Translations under genes and position numbers: made by a program
Assembly: GCA_963791325.1 (NCBI GenBank)
Contig: CAWBRU010000003.1
Span: forward strand, 1-64,000
Source: JBEVJK01 sp963791325
GTDB lineage: Bacteria > Pseudomonadota > Alphaproteobacteria > Rhizobiales > Rhizobiaceae
Direction: 5' to 3'
DNA: 64,000 nt
Part shown: positions 51,120 to 60,764 of the stretch, piece by piece
Layout: each line of letters opens with the position of its first letter
Position numbering within the stretch: position 1 is the first letter of the stretch
Notes under the pieces: generated by a model
What the model saw: only the letters and a program-made list of their open reading frames with translations
Database searches by the model: none
Told to the model about the DNA's origin: nothing

Positions 51120-53923
51120 TCGGCGGCCTTGGCTGCGACCGGCCTTGCCCGGCTCGCACGGGGTGGCGGCGGTCCTTCGAGGGTGGCAATCAGGCCCTCC
51201 TTGATGCCGGCAAGGCGCGTCGGGTTGTCGATCTTCTGGCCGGTCAAGTCGGTCACGTAGAAGGTGTCGATGACCTTTTCGCCGAAGGTGGTGATGTGAG
51301 CCGAGGCAATGTCCAGCGACAGATCGGACAGCGCACCGGTGATCTCCGACAGCAGACCGGGTCGGTCGAGGCCCTCGACCTCGATGACCGAGAAGCGGTT
51401 GGAGAGCGTGTTGCGGATCTCGGCCCGCGGCTCGATCCGGAAAACCCGGGCGCCGCGCTTGGGCTTGGCCCGCTTCTCGATGATCTCGGGCAGCCAGCCG
51501 CGTCCGGAGAGCACGTCTTCGATCAGCCGGCCGACCCGCTCGGCGCGGCGGCGCTCGTCCTCGTCGTGATCGAACTCGCGGGAGATCAGGATCGAGTCGA
51601 GCGCCCGGCCGTCCGCTGTGGTGAAGATCTGGGCATCGACGATGTTGCCGCCGGCGGCGGCGCATGCGCCGGCAATCACCGACAAAAGCCGCGGGTGGTC
51701 CTGAGCCAACACCGTGATTTCGGTAACGGCTTCGAACTGATGGGTCTTGACCATCGTAGCGAGCCGCTTGCCGGCAGCGTCGGCGTCGCGGACGAAGAAA
51801 GCGTGGCGGCGCTGGTCCTCAAGGTCGACCGTCAGCAGATAATTGTCGTAGTGCAGGCCGACATAGCGCTGCCGCTCGGCCTCCGGCCAATCGTCGAGCG
51901 CCTCGGTCAGCCGGCGCCGCGCTTGGCCGGCGCGCTCGCCGCGCGACACTTCCGAGAAGCCGCCGGTCAGCAGCAGTTCGGTTTCGTAGTAGAGGGTGCG
52001 CAACAGCTGCCCCTTCCAACCGTTCCAGACTCCTGGGCCGACGCCGCGGATATCGCACACCGTCAGAATCAGGAGCAGCTTCAGGCGCTCGACCGATTGC
52101 ACCGCGTGGGCGAAATCCTCGATCGTCTTGCGGTCGTTGAGGTCGCGGGTCTGCGCCGTCATCGACATCAGCAGGTGGTTGCCTACCAGCCAGGCCACCG
52201 TCTCGGTATCGGCCGGGCTCATCCCCATATGCGGGCAGATGCGCCGCGCGATGCGCGCTCCGGCCTCGGAATGGTCGTCGAGCCTGCCCTTGGCGATGTC
52301 GTGGAGCAGTACCGCGACATAGAGCACCTCGCGCCGGTGTTTCAGGCCGCCGATCAGCGCGTGCGACAGCGGATGGATCTTGGCGCCGTCGCCGCGCTCG
52401 ATCTCGGACAGCACGTCGATGCAGCGCAGAAGATGCTCGTCGACGGTGTAGTGGTGATACATGTTGAATTGCATCATCGCGACGATCTTGCCGAAATCGG
52501 GAATCAGCCGGCCGAGCAGGCCGGCCTCGTTCATGCGCCGCAGGTTGAGTTCGGGCTTCCTGTCGGAAGTCAGGATCTCGAGAAACAGCCGGTTGGCTTC
52601 CCGGTCGCGGCGCAGCGTGCGGTCGACGAGGCCGAGCGAACGGGTGACCAGCTTCAGCGCATCGGGATGGTATTCCAGGCCATGGCGGTCGGCCAGCCAG
52701 AACAGGCGGAGCAGATTGACCGGGTCGCGCTCGAACACCTTGTCGTCGACAATGGTGATGCGGTCGTTGTCGATGACGAAGTCGCTGGTCCCGGCAAGCT
52801 TGCGGCGGCGGCGCGAGAAGGTCAGGAACAGCCGGTTGAAGCCGGACACGTGGCTGCTCTGCTCCTCTTCCAGCGCCGCACACAGGATCCGGGTAAGGTC
52901 GCCGACGTCCTTGGCGACCAGGAAATAGTGCTTCATGAAGCGCTCGACCGCCGACAGGCCGGGATGGCTCTTGTAGCCCAGCCGTTCGGCAATCTCGCGC
53001 TGGATGTCGAAATGCAGCCGCTCCTCGGCCTTGCCGGTGAGGAAATGCATGTGGCAGCGCACTGCCCAGAGGAAATCCTCTGCCTTGAGGAACTCCAGAA
53101 ATTCCGCACGGGTGAAGACGCCGAGCTCGACCAGCTCGTCGACGCTGCGCTGCCGGTAAAAATACTTGCCGATCCAGAACAGCGTCTGCAGATCGCGCAG
53201 GCCTCCTTTGCCGTCCTTGACATTGGGCTCGACCAGATAGCGGCTTTCGCCGACTTTGCGGTGCCGCTCGTCGCGCTCGGCGAGCTTGGCCTGGGCGTAT
53301 TCGGGTCCGGTATTCTTGACCACCTCCTTGTCGAAGCGGTCGAGCAAGGTCCGGCATAGCTTCTGCTCGCCCCACAGGAAGCGGGCCTCCAGGATTGCAG
53401 TGCGGATGGTCATGTCGGCGCGCGACAGGCGCAGACATTCCTCGACATTGCGGGTCGCGTGGCCCACCTTCAGCCCGGCATCCCAGAGCATATAGAGCAC
53501 ATACTCCAGTGTCGCTGTGCTCCAGGCCGTGGCCTTGGACGGCAAAAGGAAGAGAAGATCGATGTCGGAGCCGGGCGCAAGCGTTCCGCGCCCATAGCCG
53601 CCGACCGCGACCAGCGCCATGCGCTCGGCCGCCGAGCGTCCCTTCGGCCGGTGGACATGGGTGATGGCGAAATCGCAGAGCGCCCGGATGCTCTCGTCCA
53701 TCACGTGGGAAAGCCGCTGCGCGCAGGCGATGCCGCTGCCATCTTCCATCAGCAGCCGCTCGGCGATTTGTCGTCCGGAGCCGATGCGCTCCTTGAGCAG
53801 CTGCAGCACGGCCGCACGTGTCGTGGGCGCGCCCGCGTCCTCGCCGGCGGCCAGTTGTTCCAGCGCGCTGTGCAGCGCGGCGCCGTCGATCAGCTGTTCG
53901 AGCTTGAGGGGAACCTTGGCCAT
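51116..53923 (-). CDS. glnD: bifunctional uridylyltransferase/uridylyl-removing enzyme
   Basis: GlnD senses glutamine and modifies PII proteins. The 935-residue chain has the nucleotidyltransferase core (VGGYGRGTLAPGSDIDLLFL), a GlnD-specific helical domain, an HD hydrolase domain (YHHYTVDEHLLRCIDVL, VLLHDIAKGRLDDHSE) and two C-terminal ACT domains (ITVLAQDHPRLLSVIAGACA and VEGLDRPGLLSEITGALSDL). The ATG at 53923 gives the family start. Confidence 0.95.
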   Translation of the reverse strand: MAKVPLKLEQLIDGAALHSALEQLAAGEDAGAPTTRAAVLQLLKERIGSGRQIAERLLMEDGSGIACAQRLSHVMDESIRALCDFAITHVHRPKGRSAAERMALVAVGGYGRGTLAPGSDIDLLFLLPSKATAWSTATLEYVLYMLWDAGLKVGHATRNVEECLRLSRADMTIRTAILEARFLWGEQKLCRTLLDRFDKEVVKNTGPEYAQAKLAERDERHRKVGESRYLVEPNVKDGKGGLRDLQTLFWIGKYFYRQRSVDELVELGVFTRAEFLEFLKAEDFLWAVRCHMHFLTGKAEERLHFDIQREIAERLGYKSHPGLSAVERFMKHYFLVAKDVGDLTRILCAALEEEQSSHVSGFNRLFLTFSRRRRKLAGTSDFVIDNDRITIVDDKVFERDPVNLLRLFWLADRHGLEYHPDALKLVTRSLGLVDRTLRRDREANRLFLEILTSDRKPELNLRRMNEAGLLGRLIPDFGKIVAMMQFNMYHHYTVDEHLLRCIDVLSEIERGDGAKIHPLSHALIGGLKHRREVLYVAVLLHDIAKGRLDDHSEAGARIARRICPHMGMSPADTETVAWLVGNHLLMSMTAQTRDLNDRKTIEDFAHAVQSVERLKLLLILTVCDIRGVGPGVWNGWKGQLLRTLYYETELLLTGGFSEVSRGERAGQARRRLTEALDDWPEAERQRYVGLHYDNYLLTVDLEDQRRHAFFVRDADAAGKRLATMVKTHQFEAVTEITVLAQDHPRLLSVIAGACAAAGGNIVDAQIFTTADGRALDSILISREFDHDEDERRRAERVGRLIEDVLSGRGWLPEIIEKRAKPKRGARVFRIEPRAEIRNTLSNRFSVIEVEGLDRPGLLSEITGALSDLSLDIASAHITTFGEKVIDTFYVTDLTGQKIDNPTRLAGIKEGLIATLEGPPPPRASRARPVAAKAAE

Positions 53924-54032
53924 CGGCTCGAGCGAATCCTTCCTTGGGCGGCGTCTATAGCCTGTTTTGCCGGGCAGGAGTATGGCGCTGTTGCCCATTG
54001 CCCGGCCCGGCCGACAGACTACGTTGTTGGTC

Positions 54033-54710
54033 ATGCGCATTCCCGCGGACGCCGCCCTTCTGCCGCAGTCGCAGAAGCTGCGTGACAAGATGGTCAAGCG
54101 CGACCTGGTGGGGCGGGATATCGCCGACGCCCGGGTTCTCGCTGCCATGCGCCAGGTGCCGCGCGAGCTGTTCGTGCCGCCCGCCTTCGCCCGCCGCGCC
54201 TATGACGATTGCGCTCTTCCGATCGCCGAAGGCCAGACGATCTCGCAGCCCTATATCGTCGCGCTGATGGCGGAACAGGCGCAGCTCACCGCCGCGAGTG
54301 CCGTCCTCGATATCGGCACCGGCTCCGGCTATGCGGCGGCCGTTTTCAGCCTGCTTGCCGGGCGCGTGTTGACGATCGAGCGGCATGCCCCGCTGGCCGC
54401 CGCGGCGGCGGCGCTGTTGTCGCAGCTCGATATCCGCAACGTCTCGGTGCGCACCGGCGACGGCACGCTGGGATGGCCCGAAGCGGCCCCGTTCGATGCC
54501 GTTCTTGCCGCCGCAAGTGCGGCCGAAATCCCGCCGGCCTGGACCGATCAGCTGGCTGTCGGCGGGCGGCTCATCCTGCCGGTCGGTCACGTCGACGGCT
54601 TCCAGGAACTCGTGCAGCTGACGCGCGGGGACGATGGCCGGCTGGTTCGGCGGAGCCTCGGCCCGGTGATGTTCGTGCCGTTGATCCCGGGATCACGTGA
54701 GTCGTCCTGA
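54033..54710 (+). CDS. pcm: protein-L-isoaspartate O-methyltransferase
   Basis: This 225-residue SAM-dependent enzyme repairs isomerised aspartates in aged proteins, or is a close relative of unknown target. Motif I is VLDIGTGSGYAAAVFSLLAG, preceded by the PCMT phrase ISQPYIVALMAEQ. The last part (LPVGHVDGFQELVQLTR) also fits. The ATG at 54033 gives a normal length; the frame is open from 53967. It diverges from glnD. Confidence 0.87.
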   Translation: MRIPADAALLPQSQKLRDKMVKRDLVGRDIADARVLAAMRQVPRELFVPPAFARRAYDDCALPIAEGQTISQPYIVALMAEQAQLTAASAVLDIGTGSGYAAAVFSLLAGRVLTIERHAPLAAAAAALLSQLDIRNVSVRTGDGTLGWPEAAPFDAVLAAASAAEIPPAWTDQLAVGGRLILPVGHVDGFQELVQLTRGDDGRLVRRSLGPVMFVPLIPGSRESS

Positions 54711-54729
54711 GTTTTCGGCGGCGGCCGGC

Positions 54730-55140
54730 TTACCGTTCGGGCAGCACCGCCGTCGCCTCGATCTCGACCTTGGCGCGATCCTCGACCAGCGCCGTCACTT
54801 CGACCACGCTCATCGCCGGGAAATGCCGTCCCATGATGCTGCGATAGGCCTCGCCGAGACCCTTGGGGTCGCTCAGATAGTCGGCCTTGCTGGTCACGAA
54901 CCAGGTCAGCCTGACGATATGCTCCGGCCGGCCGCCCGCTGCGGCAAGCACGGCGCAGATGTTGGCCAGCGCCTGCCGGGTCTGGCCGACGAACGCATCG
55001 GTCTCGAATTGCTGCTCGGCAGTCCAGCCGATTTGCCCGCCGACGAACAGGAAGCGGCCTTGCGCGACGACGCCGTTGGCGTAGCCCTTGGCCGGTTTCC
55101 AACCGGCGGGCTGGATCACTTGGTGGAGGAAATGGCTCAT
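54730..55140 (-). CDS. RidA-family enamine/imine deaminase
   Basis: The 136-residue protein has RidA/YjgF features: a small beta barrel with GRFLFVGGQIGW, a catalytic-type Arg in HIVRLTWFVTSKADYL and a terminal VEIEATAVLPER. RidA proteins hydrolyse reactive enamines and imines. It is the last gene of the kynurenine/anthranilate operon, 12 bases after kynA. It could therefore deaminate an enamine such as 2-amino-5-oxocyclohexenyl-CoA, which is my inference. Confidence 0.88.
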   Translation of the reverse strand: MSHFLHQVIQPAGWKPAKGYANGVVAQGRFLFVGGQIGWTAEQQFETDAFVGQTRQALANICAVLAAAGGRPEHIVRLTWFVTSKADYLSDPKGLGEAYRSIMGRHFPAMSVVEVTALVEDRAKVEIEATAVLPER

Positions 55141-55152
55141 TTCCAGATCAAC

Positions 55153-55992
55153 TCACAGTTCCGTGCGCAGCGTCCAAAGTTCGGGGAATAGCTCGACTTC
55201 CAGCATCTTGCGCAGATAGGCCACGCCGGCCGTGCCGCCGGTGCCCCGCTTCAAGCCGATGATCCGCTCGACGGTGGTGACATGGTTGAAGCGCCAGCGG
55301 CGGAAATAGTCCTCGAAGTCGACCAGTTTCTCGGCCAGCTCATACAGCTCCCAAAACCGTTCCGGCGCCTGGTAGATCACCTTCCAGGCCGCCATCACCG
55401 CATCGTTCGGCACCCGTTGCGTCCGCCATTCGCTGCGTTCGGCGTCGGCACCGACATCGAAGCCGCGGCGGGCCAGCAGTCGCAGCGCCTCGTCATAGAG
55501 GCTGGGCTCGGCCAGGATCCGTTCAAGCAGCGCCACCACCTCCGGCAGATGGGCATGCGGCTTGAGCATCGCCTCGTTGCGATTGCCGGCCAGGAATTCG
55601 ATCGCCCGATACTGCCAGGACTGAAAGCCGGAAGACTGGCCCAGCGCATGCCGGAACTGGCTGTATTCGCTGGGAGTCATCGTCCGCAGTACGTCCCAGG
55701 CGCTGTTCAGCTGCTCGAAGATGCGCGCCACCCGCGACAGCATCTTGAACGCCGGCTGCAGCTTGCCGGCCCGGATCGCGTCCTTGGCCGAGCCGATCTC
55801 GTGAATGGCGAGCTTCATCCAAAGCTCGGAGGTCTGATGCTGGATGATGAACAGCAGTTCGTCATGCGCGTTCGAAAGAGGCGACTGGGCCTCCAGGATC
55901 CGATCGAGACGAAGATAGTCGCCATACGACATGCGCCGGGCAAAGTCGGTGACCGCGCCGGTGTTGTCCTGATCCGCCTCGACCTTCGTCAT
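55153..55992 (-). CDS. kynA: tryptophan 2,3-dioxygenase
   Basis: KynA is the haem enzyme that oxidises L-tryptophan to N-formylkynurenine. The 279-residue protein shows the family blocks YGDYLRLDRILEAQSPLSNA, DELLFIIQHQTSELWMKLAI (substrate and haem pocket), SGFQSWQYRAIEFLAG and RRWRFNHVTTVERIIGLKRG with the haem-ligating His. The ATG at 55992 overlaps the kynU stop. Confidence 0.95.
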   Translation of the reverse strand: MTKVEADQDNTGAVTDFARRMSYGDYLRLDRILEAQSPLSNAHDELLFIIQHQTSELWMKLAIHEIGSAKDAIRAGKLQPAFKMLSRVARIFEQLNSAWDVLRTMTPSEYSQFRHALGQSSGFQSWQYRAIEFLAGNRNEAMLKPHAHLPEVVALLERILAEPSLYDEALRLLARRGFDVGADAERSEWRTQRVPNDAVMAAWKVIYQAPERFWELYELAEKLVDFEDYFRRWRFNHVTTVERIIGLKRGTGGTAGVAYLRKMLEVELFPELWTLRTEL

Positions 55993-57185
55993 GTCACCTT
56001 CGCCCGCCGCTGAAATTCGGGACGCTGCCACGCCTGGTCAGCCATCACCCTGCCGATCCGCTCGGCCGCGATGGCGATGTCCTCGGGCCGGAGATAGAGC
56101 GGCGTCAGGCCGAAGCGCATGATGTCGGGTGCGCGGAAGTCACCGACGACGCCAGCGGCGATGCAGGCCTGCATCGCCGCATAGCCTTCGGCGAAGCGGA
56201 ACGAGACCTGCGAGCCACGCCGCGCCGGATCCCGAGGCGACACCAGCTCGAGCTCCGGGCAATTCCGGCCGAGCTCGGCAATCAGGCTTTCGCCGAGCTC
56301 GACCGAGCGACGGCGCACATCGGCGAGCGAAACCCCTTGCCAGACCTCGAGTGCGGCATCGAGGGCCGCCATCGACAAGATCGGCGGCGTGCCGACCCGC
56401 ATGCGCTGGATGCCAAGTCCCGGCCGGTAGACCGGATCGAACACGAACGGCGCCTCATGACCCATCCAGCCGGCCAGCGCCGGATCGATGCGCTCGCCGA
56501 GCTCCGGCCGCACATAGATGAAGGCCGGCGCCCCGGGACCGCCGTTCAGATATTTGTAGCCGCAGCCGATGGCAAAATCCGCCTCCGCCGCGGTGACGTC
56601 GACCGGAAAGGCGCCGGCCGAATGGGCGAGATCCCAGATCGTCAAGGCCCCGGCGGCATGGGCCCGGCGGGTCAGCTCGGCCATGTCGTGGAGACGGCCG
56701 GTCTTATAGTCGACCTCGGTGAGCATCAGCACGGCCACGCTGCCGTCGAGCTGGGCCGCGACCGCCTCCGGCTCGGCCAGCACCAGCCGGTGTCCCCTGC
56801 CCAGCGCCTGCACCGCCATCTGCGCGACGTAGAGGTCGGTGGGGAAGTTGCCGGTGTCGGAGAGCACGACACGCCGCTCCCCGGCGAGCGACAGCGCTCC
56901 GGTCAACGCCTTATAGAGATTGACCGAGGTCGAATCGCCGGCCACCGTGGTCCCGGCCGGCGCGCCGATCAAGCTGCCGATCGTGTCGCCGACCCGGTCG
57001 GGCAAGTCGATCCAGCCGGCCTCGTTCCAGGCGCGGATCAGCTTGCCGCCCCACTCGGCATCGATCTCTCGGGCAAGCCGCAGCTTGGCGGCTTTGGGCA
57101 GCGGCCCAAGCGAGTTGCCGTCGAGATAGACGATACCGTCCGGCAGCTCGAATTGGGCGCGGGTGCGGACAAAAGGATCGCTCAT
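55989..57185 (-). CDS. kynU: kynureninase
   Basis: KynU splits kynurenine to anthranilate and alanine with PLP. The 398-residue protein has YLDGNSLGPLPKAAKLRLAR at the start, AGDSTSVNLYKAL, IWDLAHSAGAFPVDVTA with the PLP Asp, and CGYKYLNGGPGAPAF with the PLP lysine. kynB (formamidase) is not seen in the window and may lie elsewhere. Confidence 0.95.
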   Translation of the reverse strand: MSDPFVRTRAQFELPDGIVYLDGNSLGPLPKAAKLRLAREIDAEWGGKLIRAWNEAGWIDLPDRVGDTIGSLIGAPAGTTVAGDSTSVNLYKALTGALSLAGERRVVLSDTGNFPTDLYVAQMAVQALGRGHRLVLAEPEAVAAQLDGSVAVLMLTEVDYKTGRLHDMAELTRRAHAAGALTIWDLAHSAGAFPVDVTAAEADFAIGCGYKYLNGGPGAPAFIYVRPELGERIDPALAGWMGHEAPFVFDPVYRPGLGIQRMRVGTPPILSMAALDAALEVWQGVSLADVRRRSVELGESLIAELGRNCPELELVSPRDPARRGSQVSFRFAEGYAAMQACIAAGVVGDFRAPDIMRFGLTPLYLRPEDIAIAAERIGRVMADQAWQRPEFQRRAKVT

Positions 57186-58807
57186 CACGCGTTCCCCTGC
57201 CGCAGCCGGAAGCGCTGGATCTTGCCGGTCTCGGTCTTGGGCAGGCTGTCGACGAATCTGAGCGAGCGCGGATATTTGTAGGGTGCGATCGTCGCCTTGA
57301 CATGGTCCTGCAGCAGCTTTCGGGTCAGCGCATCGGCGCTGCCGCCCTCCACCAGCACGACATGGGCCTCGACGACCTGTCCGCGCTCCGGGTCGGGGAC
57401 ACCGATCACCGCGCATTCCTTGACCAAGGCGTGCGCCAGCAGCGCCGCCTCGACTTCGGGACCGGCGATGTTGTAGCCCGACGAGATGATCATGTCGTCG
57501 GAGCGCGCGGCGAAATGGAAGCGGCCGTCGGCGTCGACTAGGAAACTGTCGCCGGTCAGGTTCCAGCCGTTGCGGACATAGTCGCGCTGGCGCGGATCGG
57601 CCAGGTAGCGGCAGCCGGTCGGCCCGCGCACCGCCAGGCGGCCGACCGTGCCGGCCGGGACCTCCTGCATCTCGGCATCGACAATTCTGGCCTCGTAACC
57701 GGAAATGGGGCGGCCGGTCGTGGCGGGTGCCCGGTCGTCGAACCGGTTCGAGATGAAGATGTGCAGCATCTCCGTCGAGCCGATGCCGTCCAGGATCGGC
57801 TTGCCGGTCTTCGCCACCCATTCGTCATAGACCGGCGCCGGCAATGTCTCGCCTGCCGACACTGCGACGCGCAGCGACGATAGATCGGCGCCCCGGTCGA
57901 GCGCTGCCAGCATGGCGCGGTAGGCGGTCGGCGCCGTAAAGCTGACGGTCGCCCGGTAGGTCTCGATGATCTCCACCATGTTGGGCGGCGAGGCATTTTC
58001 AAGCAGGGTCGCGGCGGCACCGAAGCGCAGCGGGAAGATCGCCAGCCCGCCGAGGCCGAAGGTGAAGGCAAGCGGCGGCGAGCCGACGAAGACATCGTCC
58101 GGGCGTACGCCGAGCACCTCCTTGGCGTAGCCGTCGGCAATGATCAGGAGGTCACGGTGGAAGTGCATGGTGGCTTTCGGAACGCCGGTCGTTCCGGAGG
58201 TGAAACCAAGCAGCGCAACGTCGTCGCGGCCAGTGGCGACGGCATCGAAGCGCACCGGCTTGTCGAGCGCGCTGCGATCGAGTTCGGCGTCGTGGTTGGC
58301 GGTGCCGTCGAAGCCGATCACCTGCTTCAAGAATCGGCTGTCCTTGGCCGCAGCGACGAGCTCATCCTTGATCCGCGTGTCGCAGAGCGCCAAGGAAATC
58401 TCCGCCTTGTCGATGATCTTGCCGAGTTCGCCGGCGCGCAGCATCGGCATCGTGTTGACCACCACCGCGCCAGCCTTGGTCGCCGCCAGCCAACACGCCA
58501 CCATGGCCGGATTGTTGGCCGAGCGGATCAGCACGCGGTTGCCGGGCTCGACGCCGTAGTTCTCGACCAGCGCATGCGCCAGGCGGTTGGTCCAGTCCGA
58601 CAGCTCCTTGTAGGTGCGGCGCCGGCCGTTGCCGATCAGTGCGGTGTTGTCGCCGAAGCCGCGCTCGACCAATCGGTCGGTCAGCTCCACCGCGGCGTTG
58701 AGGCGCTCGGGATAGTCGAAACCGTCGAGCAGGAACTCCGGCCATTGGTGCGCCGGCGGAAGATTGTCGCGGGTGAACGTATCGGTATGGGCCGTGGGTC
58801 CGAGCAT
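57185..58807 (-). CDS. 2-aminobenzoate-CoA ligase (AMP-forming), probable
   Basis: The 540-residue enzyme belongs to the benzoate-CoA-ligase branch of the ANL superfamily: LLGFTSGTTGVPKATMHFHR (AMP-binding P-loop), DGIGSTEMLHIFISNR, and the C-terminal hinge and lysine in YKYPRSLRFVDSLPKTETGK. Operon position after kynU and close to the bifunctional monooxygenase argues that its substrate is anthranilate, making 2-aminobenzoyl-CoA. Substrate choice is inferred from context. Confidence 0.85.
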   Translation of the reverse strand: MLGPTAHTDTFTRDNLPPAHQWPEFLLDGFDYPERLNAAVELTDRLVERGFGDNTALIGNGRRRTYKELSDWTNRLAHALVENYGVEPGNRVLIRSANNPAMVACWLAATKAGAVVVNTMPMLRAGELGKIIDKAEISLALCDTRIKDELVAAAKDSRFLKQVIGFDGTANHDAELDRSALDKPVRFDAVATGRDDVALLGFTSGTTGVPKATMHFHRDLLIIADGYAKEVLGVRPDDVFVGSPPLAFTFGLGGLAIFPLRFGAAATLLENASPPNMVEIIETYRATVSFTAPTAYRAMLAALDRGADLSSLRVAVSAGETLPAPVYDEWVAKTGKPILDGIGSTEMLHIFISNRFDDRAPATTGRPISGYEARIVDAEMQEVPAGTVGRLAVRGPTGCRYLADPRQRDYVRNGWNLTGDSFLVDADGRFHFAARSDDMIISSGYNIAGPEVEAALLAHALVKECAVIGVPDPERGQVVEAHVVLVEGGSADALTRKLLQDHVKATIAPYKYPRSLRFVDSLPKTETGKIQRFRLRQGNA

Positions 58808-58808
58808 T

Positions 58809-59951
58809 TCAGCCTCCCGCCAGGATCTGCCGGGCAATGACGATCCGCTGCACATCCGAGGCGCCTTCGTAGATGCGCAAGGCGCGGATCTCCCGGTAAA
58901 GCCTTTCGACGACCTGGCCGTGCCGGACCCCGTCGCCGCCGTGCAGCTGCACCGCCCGGTCGATGACCGCCTGGGCGCGATCGGTGGCATAGAGCTTGGC
59001 CATGGCCGCCTCACGGGTGACCCGGTCGGCACCCCGATCCTTGGTCCAGGCGGCACGGTAGACCAGCAAAGCGGCGGCGTCGACGTCGAGCGCCATGTCG
59101 GCGAGGTGGCCTTGGACGAGCTGCAGCTCGGCCATCGGCGCGCCGAACAGCGCCCGCTCCTTGGTGCGCGCCAGGCTTTCGTCCAGCGCACGGCGGGCAA
59201 AGCCGAGCGCCGCGGCGCCGACGGTGGAGCGGAACACGTCGAGCACCGACATGGCGATGCGAAATCCCGCGCCGGCGGGGCCGATCAGCGCTCCGGCCGG
59301 CAATGCGACGCTGTCGAAGGCCAGCCTGGCCAATGGGTGCGGTGCCATGACCGCGAGCCGTTCGACGACGGTCAGCCCCGGCGCATCGGCCGGAACGAGA
59401 AACGCCGACAGTCCTTTGGCGCCGGGCGCTTCGCCGGTTCGCGCAAAGACTACGTAGAAATCCGCAATCCCGCCGTTCGAGATCCAGGTCTTCTCGCCGT
59501 CGAGCCGGAAACCGTCGCCGTGGCGCTCGGCCGTGGTCTCGATGGCGGCCACATCCGAGCCGGAGCGCGGTTCCGAAAGGGCAAACGCCGCGATCGCGCG
59601 GCCGCTGCGGGTTTGCTCCAGCCAGCGGCGCTGCTCGGCATTGCCGAACAGGCTGAGCGGCCCAGCTCCGAGACCCTGCATGGCGAAGGAGAAATCGGCG
59701 AGGCCGTCGTGACGGGCCAGGATCTCGCGGCTCAGGCACAGCGTGCGCACGTCGAGGCGTTCGCCTGCGCCAGCCGCGGTCGGCTGCAGCCATCCATCCT
59801 GGCCGAGGCGCGCGACCAGTTCACGGCAAGCGGCGTCGACGTCACCGTGGGCAACCGGCAGATTGTCGGCGGCCCAGCTCTCCAGCCGCTCGGCCCAGGC
59901 ACGATGGCGGTCGTCGAAGAACGGCCAGGCAAGGAAGGAGCGGTCGGCCAT
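58809..59951 (-). CDS. acyl-CoA dehydrogenase
   Basis: The 380-residue flavoenzyme has FALSEPRSGSDVAAIET (FAD/substrate loop), EKTWISNGGIADFYVVFART and the C-terminal IYEGASDVQRIVIARQIL with the catalytic-base region. It starts 1 base past the ligase stop region and likely oxidises the ring-derived CoA ester in the beta-oxidation phase of anthranilate breakdown. The exact substrate is not shown. Confidence 0.9.
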   Translation of the reverse strand: MADRSFLAWPFFDDRHRAWAERLESWAADNLPVAHGDVDAACRELVARLGQDGWLQPTAAGAGERLDVRTLCLSREILARHDGLADFSFAMQGLGAGPLSLFGNAEQRRWLEQTRSGRAIAAFALSEPRSGSDVAAIETTAERHGDGFRLDGEKTWISNGGIADFYVVFARTGEAPGAKGLSAFLVPADAPGLTVVERLAVMAPHPLARLAFDSVALPAGALIGPAGAGFRIAMSVLDVFRSTVGAAALGFARRALDESLARTKERALFGAPMAELQLVQGHLADMALDVDAAALLVYRAAWTKDRGADRVTREAAMAKLYATDRAQAVIDRAVQLHGGDGVRHGQVVERLYREIRALRIYEGASDVQRIVIARQILAGG

Positions 59952-60764
59952 TCAATTGCCCTCGAATTGCGGCTTGGCCTTGGCGACGAAGGCGCGGTAG
60001 GCGCGCTCGAAGTCGCGGGTCTGCATGCAGATCGCTTGCGCCTGGGCTTCCGCCTCGATCGCCTGGTCGAGGCTCATCGACCATTCCTGATTGAGCTGGG
60101 TCTTGGTGATGCCATGGGCGAAAGTCGGCCCGTCGGCTAGCCGGCGGGCGAGTTCGAGCGCCTCGGCTTCCAGCCGCTCGGGCTCGACGAGCCGGTTATA
60201 GAAGCCCCAACGCTCGCCTTCTTGGGCGCTCATGGTGCGCCCGGTGTAGAGCAATTCGGCCGCTCTGCCCTGGCCGATCAGGCGGGGCAGCATGGCGCAG
60301 GCGCCCATATCGCAGCCGGCAAGCCCGACCCGGGTGAACAGGAATGCGGTTTTGGCCGCAGGCGTGGCCAGGCGGATGTCGGCGGCCATGGCGAGGATCG
60401 CGCCGGCGCCGACGGCAATGCCGTCGACCGCCGCGATCACCGGCCGGTTGCAATGGATCATCGCCTTGACCAGATCGCCGGTCATCCGGGTGAAGGCGAG
60501 CAGCGCCTTCATGTCCATCTCGACCAGCGGCCCGATGATGTCGTGGACGTCTCCGCCCGAGCAGAAATTGCCGCCATTGGGCAGCAGCACCACGGCATCG
60601 ACGTCGTCGGCGTCGCGAAGCGCCCGGAAGGTATCGCGCAGTTCGGCGTAGGATTGGAAGGTGAGCGGGTTCTTGCGCTCCGGACGGTCGAGACGAACGC
60701 TGGCGACCCGGTCCTCGACGCGCCAGTTGAAATGCATGGGTTCTAGGCCAGCCAGTGCGGTCAC
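59952..60764 (-). CDS. enoyl-CoA hydratase/isomerase
   Basis: The 270-residue crotonase-fold protein shows the oxyanion hole region NGGNFCSGGDVHDIIG and AVDGIAVGAGAILAMAADIRLA. I take the GTG at 60764, which overlaps the MarR stop (GTGA), over an ATG nine codons further in. It sits between the dehydrogenase and the regulator and should hydrate or open a cyclic CoA intermediate. Confidence 0.88.
   Translation of the reverse strand: MTALAGLEPMHFNWRVEDRVASVRLDRPERKNPLTFQSYAELRDTFRALRDADDVDAVVLLPNGGNFCSGGDVHDIIGPLVEMDMKALLAFTRMTGDLVKAMIHCNRPVIAAVDGIAVGAGAILAMAADIRLATPAAKTAFLFTRVGLAGCDMGACAMLPRLIGQGRAAELLYTGRTMSAQEGERWGFYNRLVEPERLEAEALELARRLADGPTFAHGITKTQLNQEWSMSLDQAIEAEAQAQAICMQTRDFERAYRAFVAKAKPQFEGN

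Noticed and set aside
58194..58201. A CCGGAGGT octamer like the iterons
   Set aside because: Single copy inside the CoA ligase gene with no neighbours; expected by chance in this base composition.
57185..59200. A longer CoA ligase starting upstream of 58807
   Set aside because: The additional residues are an out-of-frame reading of the acyl-CoA dehydrogenase gene.
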